DNA of 31,982 nucleotides, taken from positions 1-31,982 of the forward strand of contig JANQHB010000007.1 in the NCBI GenBank assembly GCA_028277225.1. The letters are read 5' to 3'. Below are positions 1 to 8,133 of this stretch, piece by piece; position 1 is the stretch's first letter, and each line of letters begins with the position of its first letter. The notes below the pieces were generated by a model that was not told the DNA's origin, ran no database searches, and saw nothing but the letters and a program-made list of their open reading frames with translations. This DNA comes from Chlorobium sp. (GTDB taxonomy: Bacteria > Bacteroidota > Chlorobiia > Chlorobiales > Chlorobiaceae). The position numbers and the translations under genes are program-made.

Positions 1-71
1 TATAGGACCTATAAATGATCAAGAACGATTCTCCACAAACTTTTCGCTCCAGGCAATTATCTTCTCACTTA

Positions 72-124
72 GAACTAAGGACTCAGAACTGAGAACTATT
101 CATCCTGCCATTCACGATTCACGA
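72..124. repeat. Degenerate 7-bp tandem repeats at the mutS2 3' end
   Basis: Positions 72-99 are four head-to-tail heptamers: GAACTAA, GGACTCA, GAACTGA, GAACTAT. Positions 111-124 are two copies of TTCACGA. The mutS2 stop codon (119-121, read on the minus strand) lies inside the second set, so the repeat supplies the stop and the last residues. A closely related GAACTRA array lies at 21193-21220. Positions 1-14 also carry a TATAGGACC-type unit like the 9-bp array at 6229-6273. Confidence 0.75.
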
Positions 125-2509
125 CATTTCAACAATAGTCACCCCCACTCCTCCTTCTGCCCAGTCTCCGAGCCGGAAGCTCTTTACGGCAGGATGCTGC
201 TTCAGGCACAGGGCCACCCTCTGCCGAAGCGCTCCGGTTCCCTTTCCATGTATAATCGTTGCCTGGCTGATCCGGTTCAGTCTCAGACTGTCGATAAATC
301 GTTCGACTTCGCCGATAGCCTCGTCACCGGTCAGGCCGCGCAGATCAAGTCTGGTTGATTCCAGTGTCGACACCGAAGCCGATCGAACAACCCTCTCCTG
401 CTTTCTGTTCTTTTTTTTCGAAATCTTCTCGAGATTTTTCAGTGACGTAGACAGTCGAAAGGTTCCGCATTGCACAAGAACACTTTCCCCGGAAACCGAT
501 ACCACTTCTCCTGTCGTGTTGGTCGAAAGCATGCGAACCGTATCACCTTCATGAATCGACATTTCCTGCAGAAAACAAGCTCCTTCCTCACCTGTCTTCT
601 TCTCATCCTCAGCCTCCAGGACTTTTTTGCGTTTCGAGAGAATTTCCCGGGCAGTTTCAATCTTCTTCCGTTCCGGCTTCTTCTTCACGTCGTGCACGAT
701 GTCACGAATCGCTTTTTTCGCTTTTTCGATTTCGCGTACCGTTTCCTTTCGAAGGGTTTTCTGCATCTCACGCTCCCGGTTATTCAGCTCTTCGCTCAAA
801 CCCCGAACGCGCTCCCGCTCGACATCAAGCGCCTGCAGCTCTTCTTCGAGTGTTTTTTTCAACGCAAGGCTCTCGTCCATAGCCGCTCTGAGATCGTCAA
901 GCATATTCCCGAAACTCTGCCGTTCCCTGTCGAGATACCCTTCTGCGCGGCTCAGGACATCAGGACTGAAGCCCATGCGCTGCATCATGGCAAAAGCAAA
1001 ACTGTTGCCGGGAATACCTTTATGAAATCTGAACGATGGGCTGAGCGACACACGATCAAACGCCATTGCTCCATTGACCACACCCTCCCTTTCATGCGCA
1101 TACGCTTTCAGTTCTCCGATATGCGTGGTCACAACAACCTTCGCTCCCCTCTCGAGCAGTTCTTCGATAACAGCCCTTGCAATGGCGCTCCCCTCTTCGA
1201 CATCCGTTCCGGAACAAAGCTCATCGACCAGCACCAGTGATGCCCCGGTTGCTGCATCGAGAATAGTCCGAATGTGCTCGAGATGAGAACTGAACGTCGA
1301 AAGATCGTTTTCAATAGACTGTTCGTCGCCGATCTCGATGAAAATCCCGTTGAAAAGAGGAAACACCGAACTTTCGCTGCAAGGCAGAAGAAAACCGTGA
1401 ACCAGCATACACCCCAGAAGCCCGACAGTTTTCATCGCAACCGACTTCCCGCCGGCATTCGGCCCTGAAATGACAAGCACCTGTTCCTTTGCATCAAGCT
1501 CCATGTCGAGCGGGAACACCTCTTCATCTTTTTTGCGGTGCGTAACAAAGAGCCATGGATGAAATCCCCTGATAATGTGCAGTCTCCTCCCTGTTCCGAT
1601 CTGCGGCAGGACCGAACCGGTTTCGAGTGCAATCCTCGACCTGCCATAGATGGAATCGAACCGGGCCATCAGCATCTGGTTGTGTTCAACGTTTTCACGC
1701 TCCTCTCTGATACGAGCCGTTGTTGCCCTGAGTATCCGTTCGATTTCCCTTCGTTCGCCGATCTCGAGCTCCTGAATCCTGTTGCTTATTTCAAGCGTCT
1801 CGGCAGGCTCTATAAACACCGTCTGTCCGGTATCGGAATAGTCCTGGATAAAACCGGGAAGTTTGTACTTGTACTCTATCCTCAGCCCGAGTACAAGGCG
1901 GCCGTTTTTCATGGCAACAGTATCGTCCATCAGCCATCCGTTTTCAAGGCCGCGCTTCAACAACCTGCCCATTTTTCTCCTCAACGCCTCCCGTTTTTCG
2001 TTAAGCTCTTTTCTGACAGCAAAAAGACCGTCGCTTGCCGTATCGCGAACCTGTGCCTCTTCATCGACCACACGCATGATTTCGTACTGAAGGGACTTTT
2101 CGAGCCAGAGCTGAATAGTCAGATCATTGAGACGGGGATAGACCGTTCGGTGCCGGAACATCCATTTTCGGAGTTGAACCGAAGCGAGGAGAAGATCATG
2201 AATATCGAGCAGTTCTTTCGGTTCGAGACAGGTATCGACCATATCGATCTTACCCAGGATCGCTCGTGTATCCGGCAAAACGGAAAAGGGAAGGCAATTG
2301 CCTTCTTCAAGAAAAATCCGCAATTCGAGAACCCGGCTCAGTTCCTCTTCCAGCTTTTCCCGGTCTGCAATCGGCTTCCTCCCGGCCAACGCTTCCCGAC
2401 CCATGCCGGAAAGACAAAAGGATGAGGAGTATTCGATGATCTTGTCAAAATCCAGTTTGTGTTTTATTCCGTCATCCATTTCCACTCTTCCATCTTTTTT
2501 ACCTGTCAT
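119..2509 (-). CDS. mutS2: Endonuclease MutS2 (MutS-like ATPase with Smr domain)
   Basis: This is a MutS2-family protein of 796 aa. The family is known for binding branched DNA and suppressing homologous recombination, and in some species for rescuing collided ribosomes; it is not the mismatch-repair MutS. Seen in sequence: a Walker A motif GPNAGGKS near residues 349-356, a Walker B stretch LVLVDELCSGTD near 425-436, a long charged coiled-coil region after the ATPase, and a C-terminal Smr domain with LDLRG and HGKGTGALR. The frame is open for 30 codons upstream to 2599. I chose the ATG at 2509 because GGAG sits 6 nt before it and the extension does not look like a MutS2 N-terminus. It is divergent from the DsrE-family gene at 2616 and has no functional tie to the sulfur genes that I can see. 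Confidence 0.95.
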   Translation of the reverse strand: MTGKKDGRVEMDDGIKHKLDFDKIIEYSSSFCLSGMGREALAGRKPIADREKLEEELSRVLELRIFLEEGNCLPFSVLPDTRAILGKIDMVDTCLEPKELLDIHDLLLASVQLRKWMFRHRTVYPRLNDLTIQLWLEKSLQYEIMRVVDEEAQVRDTASDGLFAVRKELNEKREALRRKMGRLLKRGLENGWLMDDTVAMKNGRLVLGLRIEYKYKLPGFIQDYSDTGQTVFIEPAETLEISNRIQELEIGERREIERILRATTARIREERENVEHNQMLMARFDSIYGRSRIALETGSVLPQIGTGRRLHIIRGFHPWLFVTHRKKDEEVFPLDMELDAKEQVLVISGPNAGGKSVAMKTVGLLGCMLVHGFLLPCSESSVFPLFNGIFIEIGDEQSIENDLSTFSSHLEHIRTILDAATGASLVLVDELCSGTDVEEGSAIARAVIEELLERGAKVVVTTHIGELKAYAHEREGVVNGAMAFDRVSLSPSFRFHKGIPGNSFAFAMMQRMGFSPDVLSRAEGYLDRERQSFGNMLDDLRAAMDESLALKKTLEEELQALDVERERVRGLSEELNNREREMQKTLRKETVREIEKAKKAIRDIVHDVKKKPERKKIETAREILSKRKKVLEAEDEKKTGEEGACFLQEMSIHEGDTVRMLSTNTTGEVVSVSGESVLVQCGTFRLSTSLKNLEKISKKKNRKQERVVRSASVSTLESTRLDLRGLTGDEAIGEVERFIDSLRLNRISQATIIHGKGTGALRQRVALCLKQHPAVKSFRLGDWAEGGVGVTIVEMS

Positions 2510-2566
2510 GTGCAACTCCGCCGTAAAAAGCCGCTTTACAATGAAATAAGTATCCTCTAGCCGTAT

Positions 2567-2600
2567 ATTGGTTGTTACTGTTTCCGGCACTGGAACCAAT
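2567..2600. promoter_or_regulatory. Inverted repeat in a divergent promoter region
   Basis: Between mutS2 and the DsrE-family gene, ATTGGTT (2567-2573) is mirrored by AACCAAT (2594-2600), with an inner TTTCC/GGAA pair. The site could be an operator or a leader hairpin for the rightward gene. No regulator is suggested by the sequence, and a chance match is possible. Confidence 0.25.
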
Positions 2601-2615
2601 TAAAAAAACATAATC

Positions 2616-2981
2616 ATGGAGAATCAGAAACTCGTCATCATCACAACTGTTGGACCTGAAAATCCTGAAAAAGCAACTCTCCCGTTTGTTCTGGCGACCG
2701 CCTGCCAGGCTCTTGACTCAGAAGTCGTTATCTTCATGCAGACAAACGCGGTTACTCTCGCAAAAAAGGGCGAAGCCGAAAAGGTCAGGACCCAGGGTCT
2801 TGCTCCTCTTAAAGAACTGCTGGATACATTCATGGAAATGGGCGGCTCGCTCTATATCTGCTCAGCGTGTATCAAGGAAAGGGGCATCACGATCGATACG
2901 GTTGTCGATGGTACAGAGATTGCGGCTGCAGGAACACTTGCCGCCCAGGTGCTTTCGGCAACATCTGTCGTGAATTATTAA
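2616..2981 (+). CDS. DsrE-family protein with a CxxC motif
   Basis: A 121-aa soluble protein of the DsrE/DsrF-like family (PF02635-type fold). The N-terminus LVIITTVGPENPEKA and the following ATACQALDSEVVIFM are typical of the family. The conserved cysteine position is seen as ICSACIKERGI, with Cys82 and Cys85 forming a CxxC that is absent from DsrE proper. Such proteins are thought to carry sulfane sulfur as persulfide, but its partner here is unknown. It stands alone on the plus strand, divergent from mutS2 and convergent (28 bp) with a TauE/DUF1634 pair. No clear Shine-Dalgarno sequence precedes the ATG. It is not one of the dsrEFH subunits, which are present separately at 12502-13650. Confidence 0.8.
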   Translation: MENQKLVIITTVGPENPEKATLPFVLATACQALDSEVVIFMQTNAVTLAKKGEAEKVRTQGLAPLKELLDTFMEMGGSLYICSACIKERGITIDTVVDGTEIAAAGTLAAQVLSATSVVNY

Positions 2982-3009
2982 GGAAAAACAACTGACATCA
3001 CAATACCAT

Positions 3010-3426
3010 TCAGTGCCCCGACCCGATAAGACCGCTTGCTGCAACGAGCAGTACCAGGATCTGCAGAATAGCGATCCCCGTATAAATATCGTTCTTCTCA
3101 CTGATAAAGACACCGGCAACAGCAACCAGGCAGACTATCGTAGCGGCAGAGAGATAAACGATCGATGAAAAGCTCAGAACATCACCCCTGAGAATGTCGG
3201 GCACCCATGACCACCCGGTGGGCTGAGGGTAGAGATGATTCAGTTCAGCAGAACCAAGATGCCAGCTGCCTGCAATTTCTTCGATAGGGTATGTTGCCGG
3301 CAACAATCCGAAAACATAAGCTGCAAATCCTGCAATGACAAAAACAATTCCGATTGTCGAAACCCAGTGCAGAACAGCGGCATAGACAAGCTGTGCCTTG
3401 TTGGGATGCGCATGGTTCTCGCTCAT
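3010..3426 (-). CDS. DUF1634 membrane protein, partner of the TauE/SafE exporter
   Basis: A 138-aa protein with three hydrophobic segments (about residues 15-42, 82-106 and 112-135). DUF1634 proteins are commonly encoded next to TauE/SafE permeases and are assumed to be accessory subunits. Here the start codon overlaps the stop of the TauE gene in an ATGA (3423-3426), so the two are translationally coupled. An AAGGA lies about 10 nt upstream of the ATG, inside the TauE gene. Catalytic function is not expected. The assignment rests on size, topology and gene pairing rather than a strong motif. Confidence 0.75.
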   Translation of the reverse strand: MSENHAHPNKAQLVYAAVLHWVSTIGIVFVIAGFAAYVFGLLPATYPIEEIAGSWHLGSAELNHLYPQPTGWSWVPDILRGDVLSFSSIVYLSAATIVCLVAVAGVFISEKNDIYTGIAILQILVLLVAASGLIGSGH

Positions 3427-4385
3427 ATTCCAAATCCTTTTAAGATTGCGCGCAGACCGGCAAGTGTCAGGAGTGTAATAACAATGACTCTCACCGATTT
3501 GGTTTTTACCCTGGTCAACAGTTTCGCTCCGATCTTGGTACCAAGCATCATACCGATAACCGATGGAACGGCAATAAGCGGCAGCACCGCGCCTTTATGC
3601 AGATAAACCCAGGCTGCCGCTGTATCGTTGATCGAAAGTACGAATACGCTGGTTGCCACCGATACTTTCAGCGGAGCACCAAGAACCAGGTTGAAAACCG
3701 GAACATTAGCCCAACCGGCCCCAAGCCCGAACATCCCGGCCATAAAACCGATCAGGATAAAAAGGACCAGACCGACAGGGGTCCGGTGGATCTGCCAGTC
3801 GATATCCTTCTTGAGGGATTCCTCGTAATAGATCCCCTGAATATGAAGAATCTGCGACAGCTTGTCCGGCTTGACATCCGGAAATTCCGACTTTTTTGCT
3901 GTCAGCATAACAAACGATATAAACAATATGGTACCGCCGAGCGCAAGCTGAACAATATGGGCGGGAAGCGCCAGACCGACCAGCGCTCCAAAAATGGAAC
4001 TGACCGACCCTATCAGGGCCATCGAGAGAGCAAGTCTCAGATTTGCAAGACCTTTATTCAGCAGGGGTGCTCCTGCCGACAGTGCTCCAGCAAGAGCGAC
4101 CATAAGACCTGCTCCCCGCACAAAATCAAGATGAAACGGAAAAAGACTGCTGACAATGGGAACATAGAGAACACCGCCGCCTACACCGGCGATAACTGCG
4201 ACAATCCCGAGACAAAAGGAAAAAACAAAAAGCAGAACAATCCAGACCCACCATTCCATCGCCTCGACAGGAACGGTTTCAGCTGCAGCTGCTACCCGTG
4301 GCAAAAGAACTGAAAGAGCGGAAATGAACGAAAAGAAAAGCCAGAAATATCCCCCTCGGGCTGCTTTACTGCACATAAACGTCAT
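3423..4385 (-). CDS. TauE/SafE-family sulfite/organosulfonate exporter
   Basis: A 320-aa polytopic membrane protein of the TauE/SafE family (PF01925), whose members move sulfite, sulfoacetate, thiosulfate or related anions. An N-terminal hydrophobic segment ending in RVAAAAE looks like a signal peptide. It is followed by the family hallmark stretch GVGGGVLYVPIVSSLF, and a second repeat half with GLGAGWANVPVFNLVLG and TSVFVLSINDTAAAWVY. The two-fold repeated topology is typical. Next to a dsr cluster, export of sulfite or uptake/export of another sulfur anion is a reasonable inference, not shown. The start is uncertain: ATG at 4385 and 4376 are both possible and neither has a good ribosome-binding site. 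Confidence 0.85.
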   Translation of the reverse strand: MTFMCSKAARGGYFWLFFSFISALSVLLPRVAAAAETVPVEAMEWWVWIVLLFVFSFCLGIVAVIAGVGGGVLYVPIVSSLFPFHLDFVRGAGLMVALAGALSAGAPLLNKGLANLRLALSMALIGSVSSIFGALVGLALPAHIVQLALGGTILFISFVMLTAKKSEFPDVKPDKLSQILHIQGIYYEESLKKDIDWQIHRTPVGLVLFILIGFMAGMFGLGAGWANVPVFNLVLGAPLKVSVATSVFVLSINDTAAAWVYLHKGAVLPLIAVPSVIGMMLGTKIGAKLLTRVKTKSVRVIVITLLTLAGLRAILKGFGI

Positions 4386-4467
4386 TCACAAAAGAATGGA
4401 AAAAGCCTTTATGATATGCCAACAAATAAATTCTATCAATATATAATTTATTACGATAAAACGTGAA

Positions 4468-4682
4468 CCTGAACTGATCGTTCCAACAAATGCCCGACAA
4501 GAGTAAGCATATAAAAAACAGTCGTTTATAATCCTCAAAAAGTCTCAGTATTCATCACCTGCCGCGTACAGGACTAAAAGATAAAGAACCGCATTTGTTT
4601 AGATCCCGACAAGTCAGGAAATACCGACCCCGTGAAATCAGAACGGATATTTCACAGGGCTCGACAATCGCTCATTTCAGGG
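4468..4682. repeat. Composite inverted-repeat element, copy A
   Basis: This 215-bp copy fills most of the gap between TauE and dsrW (4386-4732), which has no gene. The left end CCTGAACTGATCGTT is matched by a right end ATCGCTCATTTCAGG. Inside are the GATAAAGAACCGCATTTGTT block shared with copies at 21758 and 31765, a TCCCGAC/GTCAGGA hairpin (4604-4619), and a CCCCGTGAAAT...ATTTCACAGGG hairpin (4628-4659) also found at 8156 and 31918. No coding capacity. Confidence 0.8.
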
Positions 4683-4732
4683 TAACCTTCCCGGAGCATG
4701 AAATCAGGCATTTTCAAGGTTTTTGTCACAGA

Positions 4733-6100
4733 TTACAGATCAGCCCTTTTCCGGTAGGAGTCGAGATATTCCTTTTCGACATCTGGTCCGGCCGTTCTCA
4801 CATTGACTGAATCAGGAATATTGGTGTAGCGCTCCCTGAATGCCTTGACACAATATGGTGAAGAAAAATAGAGTTCATCGATATAGTCAAGGTCTATCAC
4901 CTCAGCCTGAAAGGAAGCATCATGCGGAGCCACATCGAGAACAGCAACGGTATTTCCCGGGAGCCCGAGATCATAGACCAGTTTTTCATCCATTCTTTCG
5001 AGAGAAGGAATGATTATATTCTCACCGGAAATCCCCAGCGACTCCATTTCCTTACTTATATCGCAGGAATGAGCGCTCTCGAGGCACAAATCCGGGATCA
5101 CTCCGCGCTTGACAAGTTCCGAAACGGCTTCCGCTCCTGCCGGACAGAATGCAGTATTCCTCAATTTCCGTATATCGATACCGTGTTCTGTGAGAAAGGA
5201 AAAAAAATGAAAGACTGAGTACCGGTCGGGAAAAAGGAGCATCATGGCAGCACCGGGCTCGGCTATCTCCCGGATCGTTGTATACCGGTGTTCCTCTTTG
5301 CTTTCTTTACACAGGTATCTCATGATAATGCAATCCTTGCCGTCATAGAATCCCGCTCCTTCACCGACAACCAGCACTTTCTTCTTCCTCTGGAACCAGT
5401 AATCCTCGACAAACTCCGTTACATTTTCACCAAGAATCAGGAGCGCCGGTGAAATGACCATCTTGTCCCGGCTTTTCAGTTCACCCAGCGTTCCTGCAGA
5501 TACTTTCTGATTGTATCGTGTCGCGTTCTGGACGATGGCAACTTTTGTCCCCTCTTCTTTTCCTTTTGCAATAATCGCTTTTGCAACCTCACTTGCCGAT
5601 GACGCAACCATATAATACACTATCGTATCCGCATCAGGAACATGGATCTTGTCCAGCGGGTGGCCTGTACAAATAGCCAACGAGGATGAAATCTTCCGCA
5701 GGGTCAGGGGTATTTCGGTATACGCACCCGCACCTTGAACGGCAGTGATGCCCGGTATGATTTCGTACCGTATGCCGTATTTTCTCAAATAGGAAATTTC
5801 CTCGCCACCACGACCGAACACATAGGGATCACCGCCTTTCAACCTTGCAACATTCCTTCCCATTTCCGCCTGCCTGACGATTTCACGGTTTATAGCTCCC
5901 TGCTCAAAATGATGCCTGTCCTTTCGTTTTCCCGTATATATCTTGATGGCATCAAACTGCTCGATCAGCTCATGACTCACCAGGTTGTCGTACAATATCA
6001 CGTCCACCTCATGCAGAACCTTCTCGGCCTTCACGGTCAACAACCCGGGATCACCCGGCCCCGCCCCGATGAGATAGACATATCCGTTCTTTTCGGTCAT
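4733..6100 (-). CDS. dsrW: Uroporphyrinogen-III C-methyltransferase with HemD-like C-terminal domain (DsrW)
   Basis: This is the SAM-dependent step that converts uroporphyrinogen III to precorrin-2 on the way to siroheme, the DsrAB cofactor. Residues 7-24 contain VYLIGAGPGDPGLLT and residues 86-101 RLKGGDPYVFGRGGEE, both SUMT signatures. After about residue 240 a second domain of roughly 215 aa resembles uroporphyrinogen-III synthase (HemD), including DELYFSSPYCVKAF near the end, but it is divergent and may be degenerate. The frame stays open 61 codons upstream to 6283, but that part is translated tandem repeat (LLPITYY units), so I use the ATG at 6100. The position matches dsrW of green sulfur bacteria. 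A 7-bp repeat array ends 10 bp before the start and no clear ribosome-binding site is visible. Confidence 0.85.
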   Translation of the reverse strand: MTEKNGYVYLIGAGPGDPGLLTVKAEKVLHEVDVILYDNLVSHELIEQFDAIKIYTGKRKDRHHFEQGAINREIVRQAEMGRNVARLKGGDPYVFGRGGEEISYLRKYGIRYEIIPGITAVQGAGAYTEIPLTLRKISSSLAICTGHPLDKIHVPDADTIVYYMVASSASEVAKAIIAKGKEEGTKVAIVQNATRYNQKVSAGTLGELKSRDKMVISPALLILGENVTEFVEDYWFQRKKKVLVVGEGAGFYDGKDCIIMRYLCKESKEEHRYTTIREIAEPGAAMMLLFPDRYSVFHFFSFLTEHGIDIRKLRNTAFCPAGAEAVSELVKRGVIPDLCLESAHSCDISKEMESLGISGENIIIPSLERMDEKLVYDLGLPGNTVAVLDVAPHDASFQAEVIDLDYIDELYFSSPYCVKAFRERYTNIPDSVNVRTAGPDVEKEYLDSYRKRADL

Positions 6101-6110
6101 AGTTCGTGAA

Positions 6111-6170
6111 TAGGTAATAGGTAATAGGTAATAGGTAATAGGTAATAGGTAATAGGTAATAGGTAATAGG
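6111..6170. repeat. Perfect (TAGGTAA) array, 8 full units plus 4 bp
   Basis: Eight exact 7-bp units run from 6111 to 6166, with a partial unit to 6170. The array lies 10 bp upstream of the dsrW ATG (minus strand) and so falls in the 5' leader or promoter region. The lack of sequence decay suggests recent expansion and probably variable unit number. Confidence 0.95.
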
Positions 6171-6228
6171 ATGAAGATAGATGTTGAGGTGTTGAACTGT
6201 TGCAATGCGGATACATTGGAAGGCATTT

Positions 6229-6273
6229 TATAGGTCCTATGGGTCCTATATGACCTATAAGTCCTATAAGTTT
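6229..6273. repeat. Degenerate 9-bp tandem repeat (TATAGGTCC type)
   Basis: Five 9-bp units: TATAGGTCC, TATGGGTCC, TATATGACC, TATAAGTCC, TATAAGTTT. It lies between dsrV and dsrW. The first 14 bases of the window carry the same unit, so the motif recurs at least 6 kb apart. Confidence 0.8.
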
Positions 6274-6315
6274 CAGCCATCAATACCGGTACGGGCGGGT
6301 ATCCTCTCTTTTCTA

Positions 6316-6336
6316 TTCACGATTTACGAATCACTC
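6316..6336. repeat. Heptamer repeat across the dsrV stop codon
   Basis: Three units TTCACGA, TTTACGA, ATCACTC. The dsrV stop codon (6331-6333, minus strand) lies inside the last unit. Same family as 111-124 and 20797-20831. Confidence 0.6.
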
Positions 6337-6780
6337 TCCCCCCAGTATTTCCCTTATCCTGTTCCTCAGGGCGACAGACTTCTTGACGTTCTGGCCGTTC
6401 GACGAAACAGCGACGGTCATCTCATCCTTTTTGAAGATCGCCGGTGAGATGAAATCCGACAGTTCCCGGTTATCGACAACATTCACCATAATCCCCCTGG
6501 AGGCGGCATCGTTCTTTACCCTTCGGTTGACCTCGTTGTTATCGGTCGCGGCATACACAAGAAAAACACCTTCCAGGTCCGATTCATCGTACTCCTTGCA
6601 GATCAACTCAAATCCCTTGCCTTTGAGGTCATCATGAATGTCGGGAGCAATTACCGTGATGTTGTTTGTGTAGAGTTCAATCGTCTGAATCTTGTGCATT
6701 GCGATATTGCCGCCGCCGACAAAAAGAATTTTTTTATCGTCTACCCTGACGTTCAGGGGCAAAAAAACTTTCATGGTCAT
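6331..6780 (-). CDS. dsrV: Precorrin-2 dehydrogenase / siroheme synthase N-domain (DsrV)
   Basis: A short CysG N-terminal (Met8p-like) protein that oxidises precorrin-2 with NAD to sirohydrochlorin and may insert iron, completing siroheme for DsrAB. The start MTMKVFLPLNV is followed by the NAD-binding turn KKILFVGGGNIA (glycines 22-24), then VYAATDNNEVNRRV and VNVVDNRELSDFISPA, all typical of the family. At 149 aa it contains the NAD-binding domain and little of the C-terminal dimerisation part of full-length CysG/SirC. The frame is open to 6879, but that extension runs through an intrinsic terminator (6828-6858), so a start at 6780 (or 6774) is more likely. dsrW follows 230 bp downstream across repeats. 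Confidence 0.85.
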   Translation of the reverse strand: MTMKVFLPLNVRVDDKKILFVGGGNIAMHKIQTIELYTNNITVIAPDIHDDLKGKGFELICKEYDESDLEGVFLVYAATDNNEVNRRVKNDAASRGIMVNVVDNRELSDFISPAIFKKDEMTVAVSSNGQNVKKSVALRNRIREILGGE

Positions 6781-6827
6781 ATTTTCATTGTTGTGATCAT
6801 GCATGAGGACCGCTTTACTGCCAAAAG

Positions 6828-6858
6828 AAAAAGCCCGGTCAACAGTACGGGCTTTTTT
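6828..6858 (-). terminator. Intrinsic terminator after dsrP (bidirectional form)
   Basis: AAAAAGCCCG (6828-6837) and CGGGCTTTTT (6848-6857) form a strong stem with a 10-nt loop, followed by a T run on either strand. In the leftward direction it lies about 100 bp after the dsrP stop and just before the likely dsrV start. It should end the long dsr transcript and leave dsrV-dsrW as a separate or attenuated unit. Confidence 0.85.
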
Positions 6859-6956
6859 CCTGACAGCATGTTCAGTCACAGCATACTGTTTGTCTATTCA
6901 TGCCTGCACATCAAGGCCCATAACCTCTCCCCGTCTTTCGGCTCTAAACCTTCAGG

Positions 6957-8120
6957 TCAGGTTTTCACCTGATCCTGCATTTTCACCGTAACGGCAATCT
7001 TCAGCAAAATGGTCAGAATAAGAATGCCGACCGACCATACACCGATGGTGATGAGTATCTCGTTGATATTCGGCATGTAGCCGACGATCTTTTCAAGAGG
7101 TGTCGGAACAAAGCCGCCGATAATAAGACCAACTCCTTTATCTATCCATATTGAAACAACAATACCGATACATGCTGCAATCAGCCATCGCATTGACGTT
7201 CTCAGCTTCGGGATCAAAAGCACAAGGACCGATCCGAGACCGACAATCATCGAAAACCACATATAGGGAACCAGCTGGCCTTCACCATGAAGTCCGAAAA
7301 ACAGGTACTGCAATCCATGCATATGACCCGGAATGTTGCTGTAGAAGGCAGTGAAAAACTCCATTCCAAGAAGAAAGAAATTCAGGATCGCCGCGTAGGT
7401 CATGATGACCGAAAGCTTGTTGATCGCCTCTTTGCCTGCATCGAAACCGGCTGTTTTTTTGAGGATGGTCGATACCAGGATCAGAATCGCCGGTCCTGCA
7501 GCAAAAGCCGACGCCAGAAAACGTGGAGCAAGAACCGCCGTCAACCACAAGTGTCTGCCCGGAAGACCGGCGTAGAGAAACGCTGTAACGGTATGAATAC
7601 TGAACGCCCAGGGAATAGAAAGATAAATTACCGGCTTGACCCATTTCGGCGGAGGAACACCTTTTCTCTCGGCACTCAGAACCGTCCAGCCGCTGACGAT
7701 GTTCAACAGAAGATAACCGTTGAGAACAGTGGCATCCCAAAAAAGCATGGAATTGGGCGTCGGATACAGCATGACATTGAGAATCCTGTCCGGACGGCCG
7801 ATATCGGCAACAATAAACAGAATACACATGATCGTTGCCGCAACCGCAAGAAATTCGCCGATGATGACAATCTTGCCGAACGCCTTGTAGTTATGCAGGT
7901 AATACGGCAGAACAACCATGACTGCAGATGCCGCAACACCGACAAGAAACGTAAACTGGGCGATATAGACACCCCAGCTGACATCTCTGCTCATCCCCGT
8001 GAGGGTAAGCCCGGTCGTCAACTGATTGAGGTAGGAAAAAACTCCCGTTGAAATGATGACAAGAAGGAGCACAATCCAGCCCCAGTAGATCCGGTCCCCT
8101 TTAAATGCTTTCTCTATCAT
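6957..8120 (-). CDS. dsrP: DsrP, NrfD-family integral membrane subunit of DsrMKJOP
   Basis: A 387-aa NrfD/PsrC-like protein with about ten hydrophobic segments, spanning the membrane and exchanging electrons with the quinone pool. Typical stretches are IYWGWIVLLLVIISTGVFSYLNQL at the N-terminus (residues 11 onward) and NSMLFWDATVLNGYLLLN. With DsrO it forms the NrfCD-like half of the DsrMKJOP complex, which couples the DsrC thiol/disulfide state to the electron chain. The gene is separated from dsrO by a 116-bp inverted-repeat element (8134-8249), unlike the tight spacing elsewhere in the operon. The nearest purine-rich site (AGGA) comes from the end of that element and lies about 10 nt from the ATG. 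A strong terminator follows the gene. Confidence 0.93.
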   Translation of the reverse strand: MIEKAFKGDRIYWGWIVLLLVIISTGVFSYLNQLTTGLTLTGMSRDVSWGVYIAQFTFLVGVAASAVMVVLPYYLHNYKAFGKIVIIGEFLAVAATIMCILFIVADIGRPDRILNVMLYPTPNSMLFWDATVLNGYLLLNIVSGWTVLSAERKGVPPPKWVKPVIYLSIPWAFSIHTVTAFLYAGLPGRHLWLTAVLAPRFLASAFAAGPAILILVSTILKKTAGFDAGKEAINKLSVIMTYAAILNFFLLGMEFFTAFYSNIPGHMHGLQYLFFGLHGEGQLVPYMWFSMIVGLGSVLVLLIPKLRTSMRWLIAACIGIVVSIWIDKGVGLIIGGFVPTPLEKIVGYMPNINEILITIGVWSVGILILTILLKIAVTVKMQDQVKT

Positions 8121-8133
8121 AAGGAATCTTTAT

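Noticed and set aside
470..1240. Long plus-strand open frame
   Set aside because: Antisense to mutS2, whose Walker and Smr motifs are unambiguous.
2616..2981. Second DsrE subunit of DsrEFH
   Set aside because: A full dsrEFH set is present at 12502-13650, and this protein has a CxxC motif unlike DsrE.
6101..6283. N-terminal extension of DsrW reading LLPITYY repeats
   Set aside because: It is translated from the TAGGTAA and TATAGGTCC arrays, and SUMT proteins start at the ATG at 6100.
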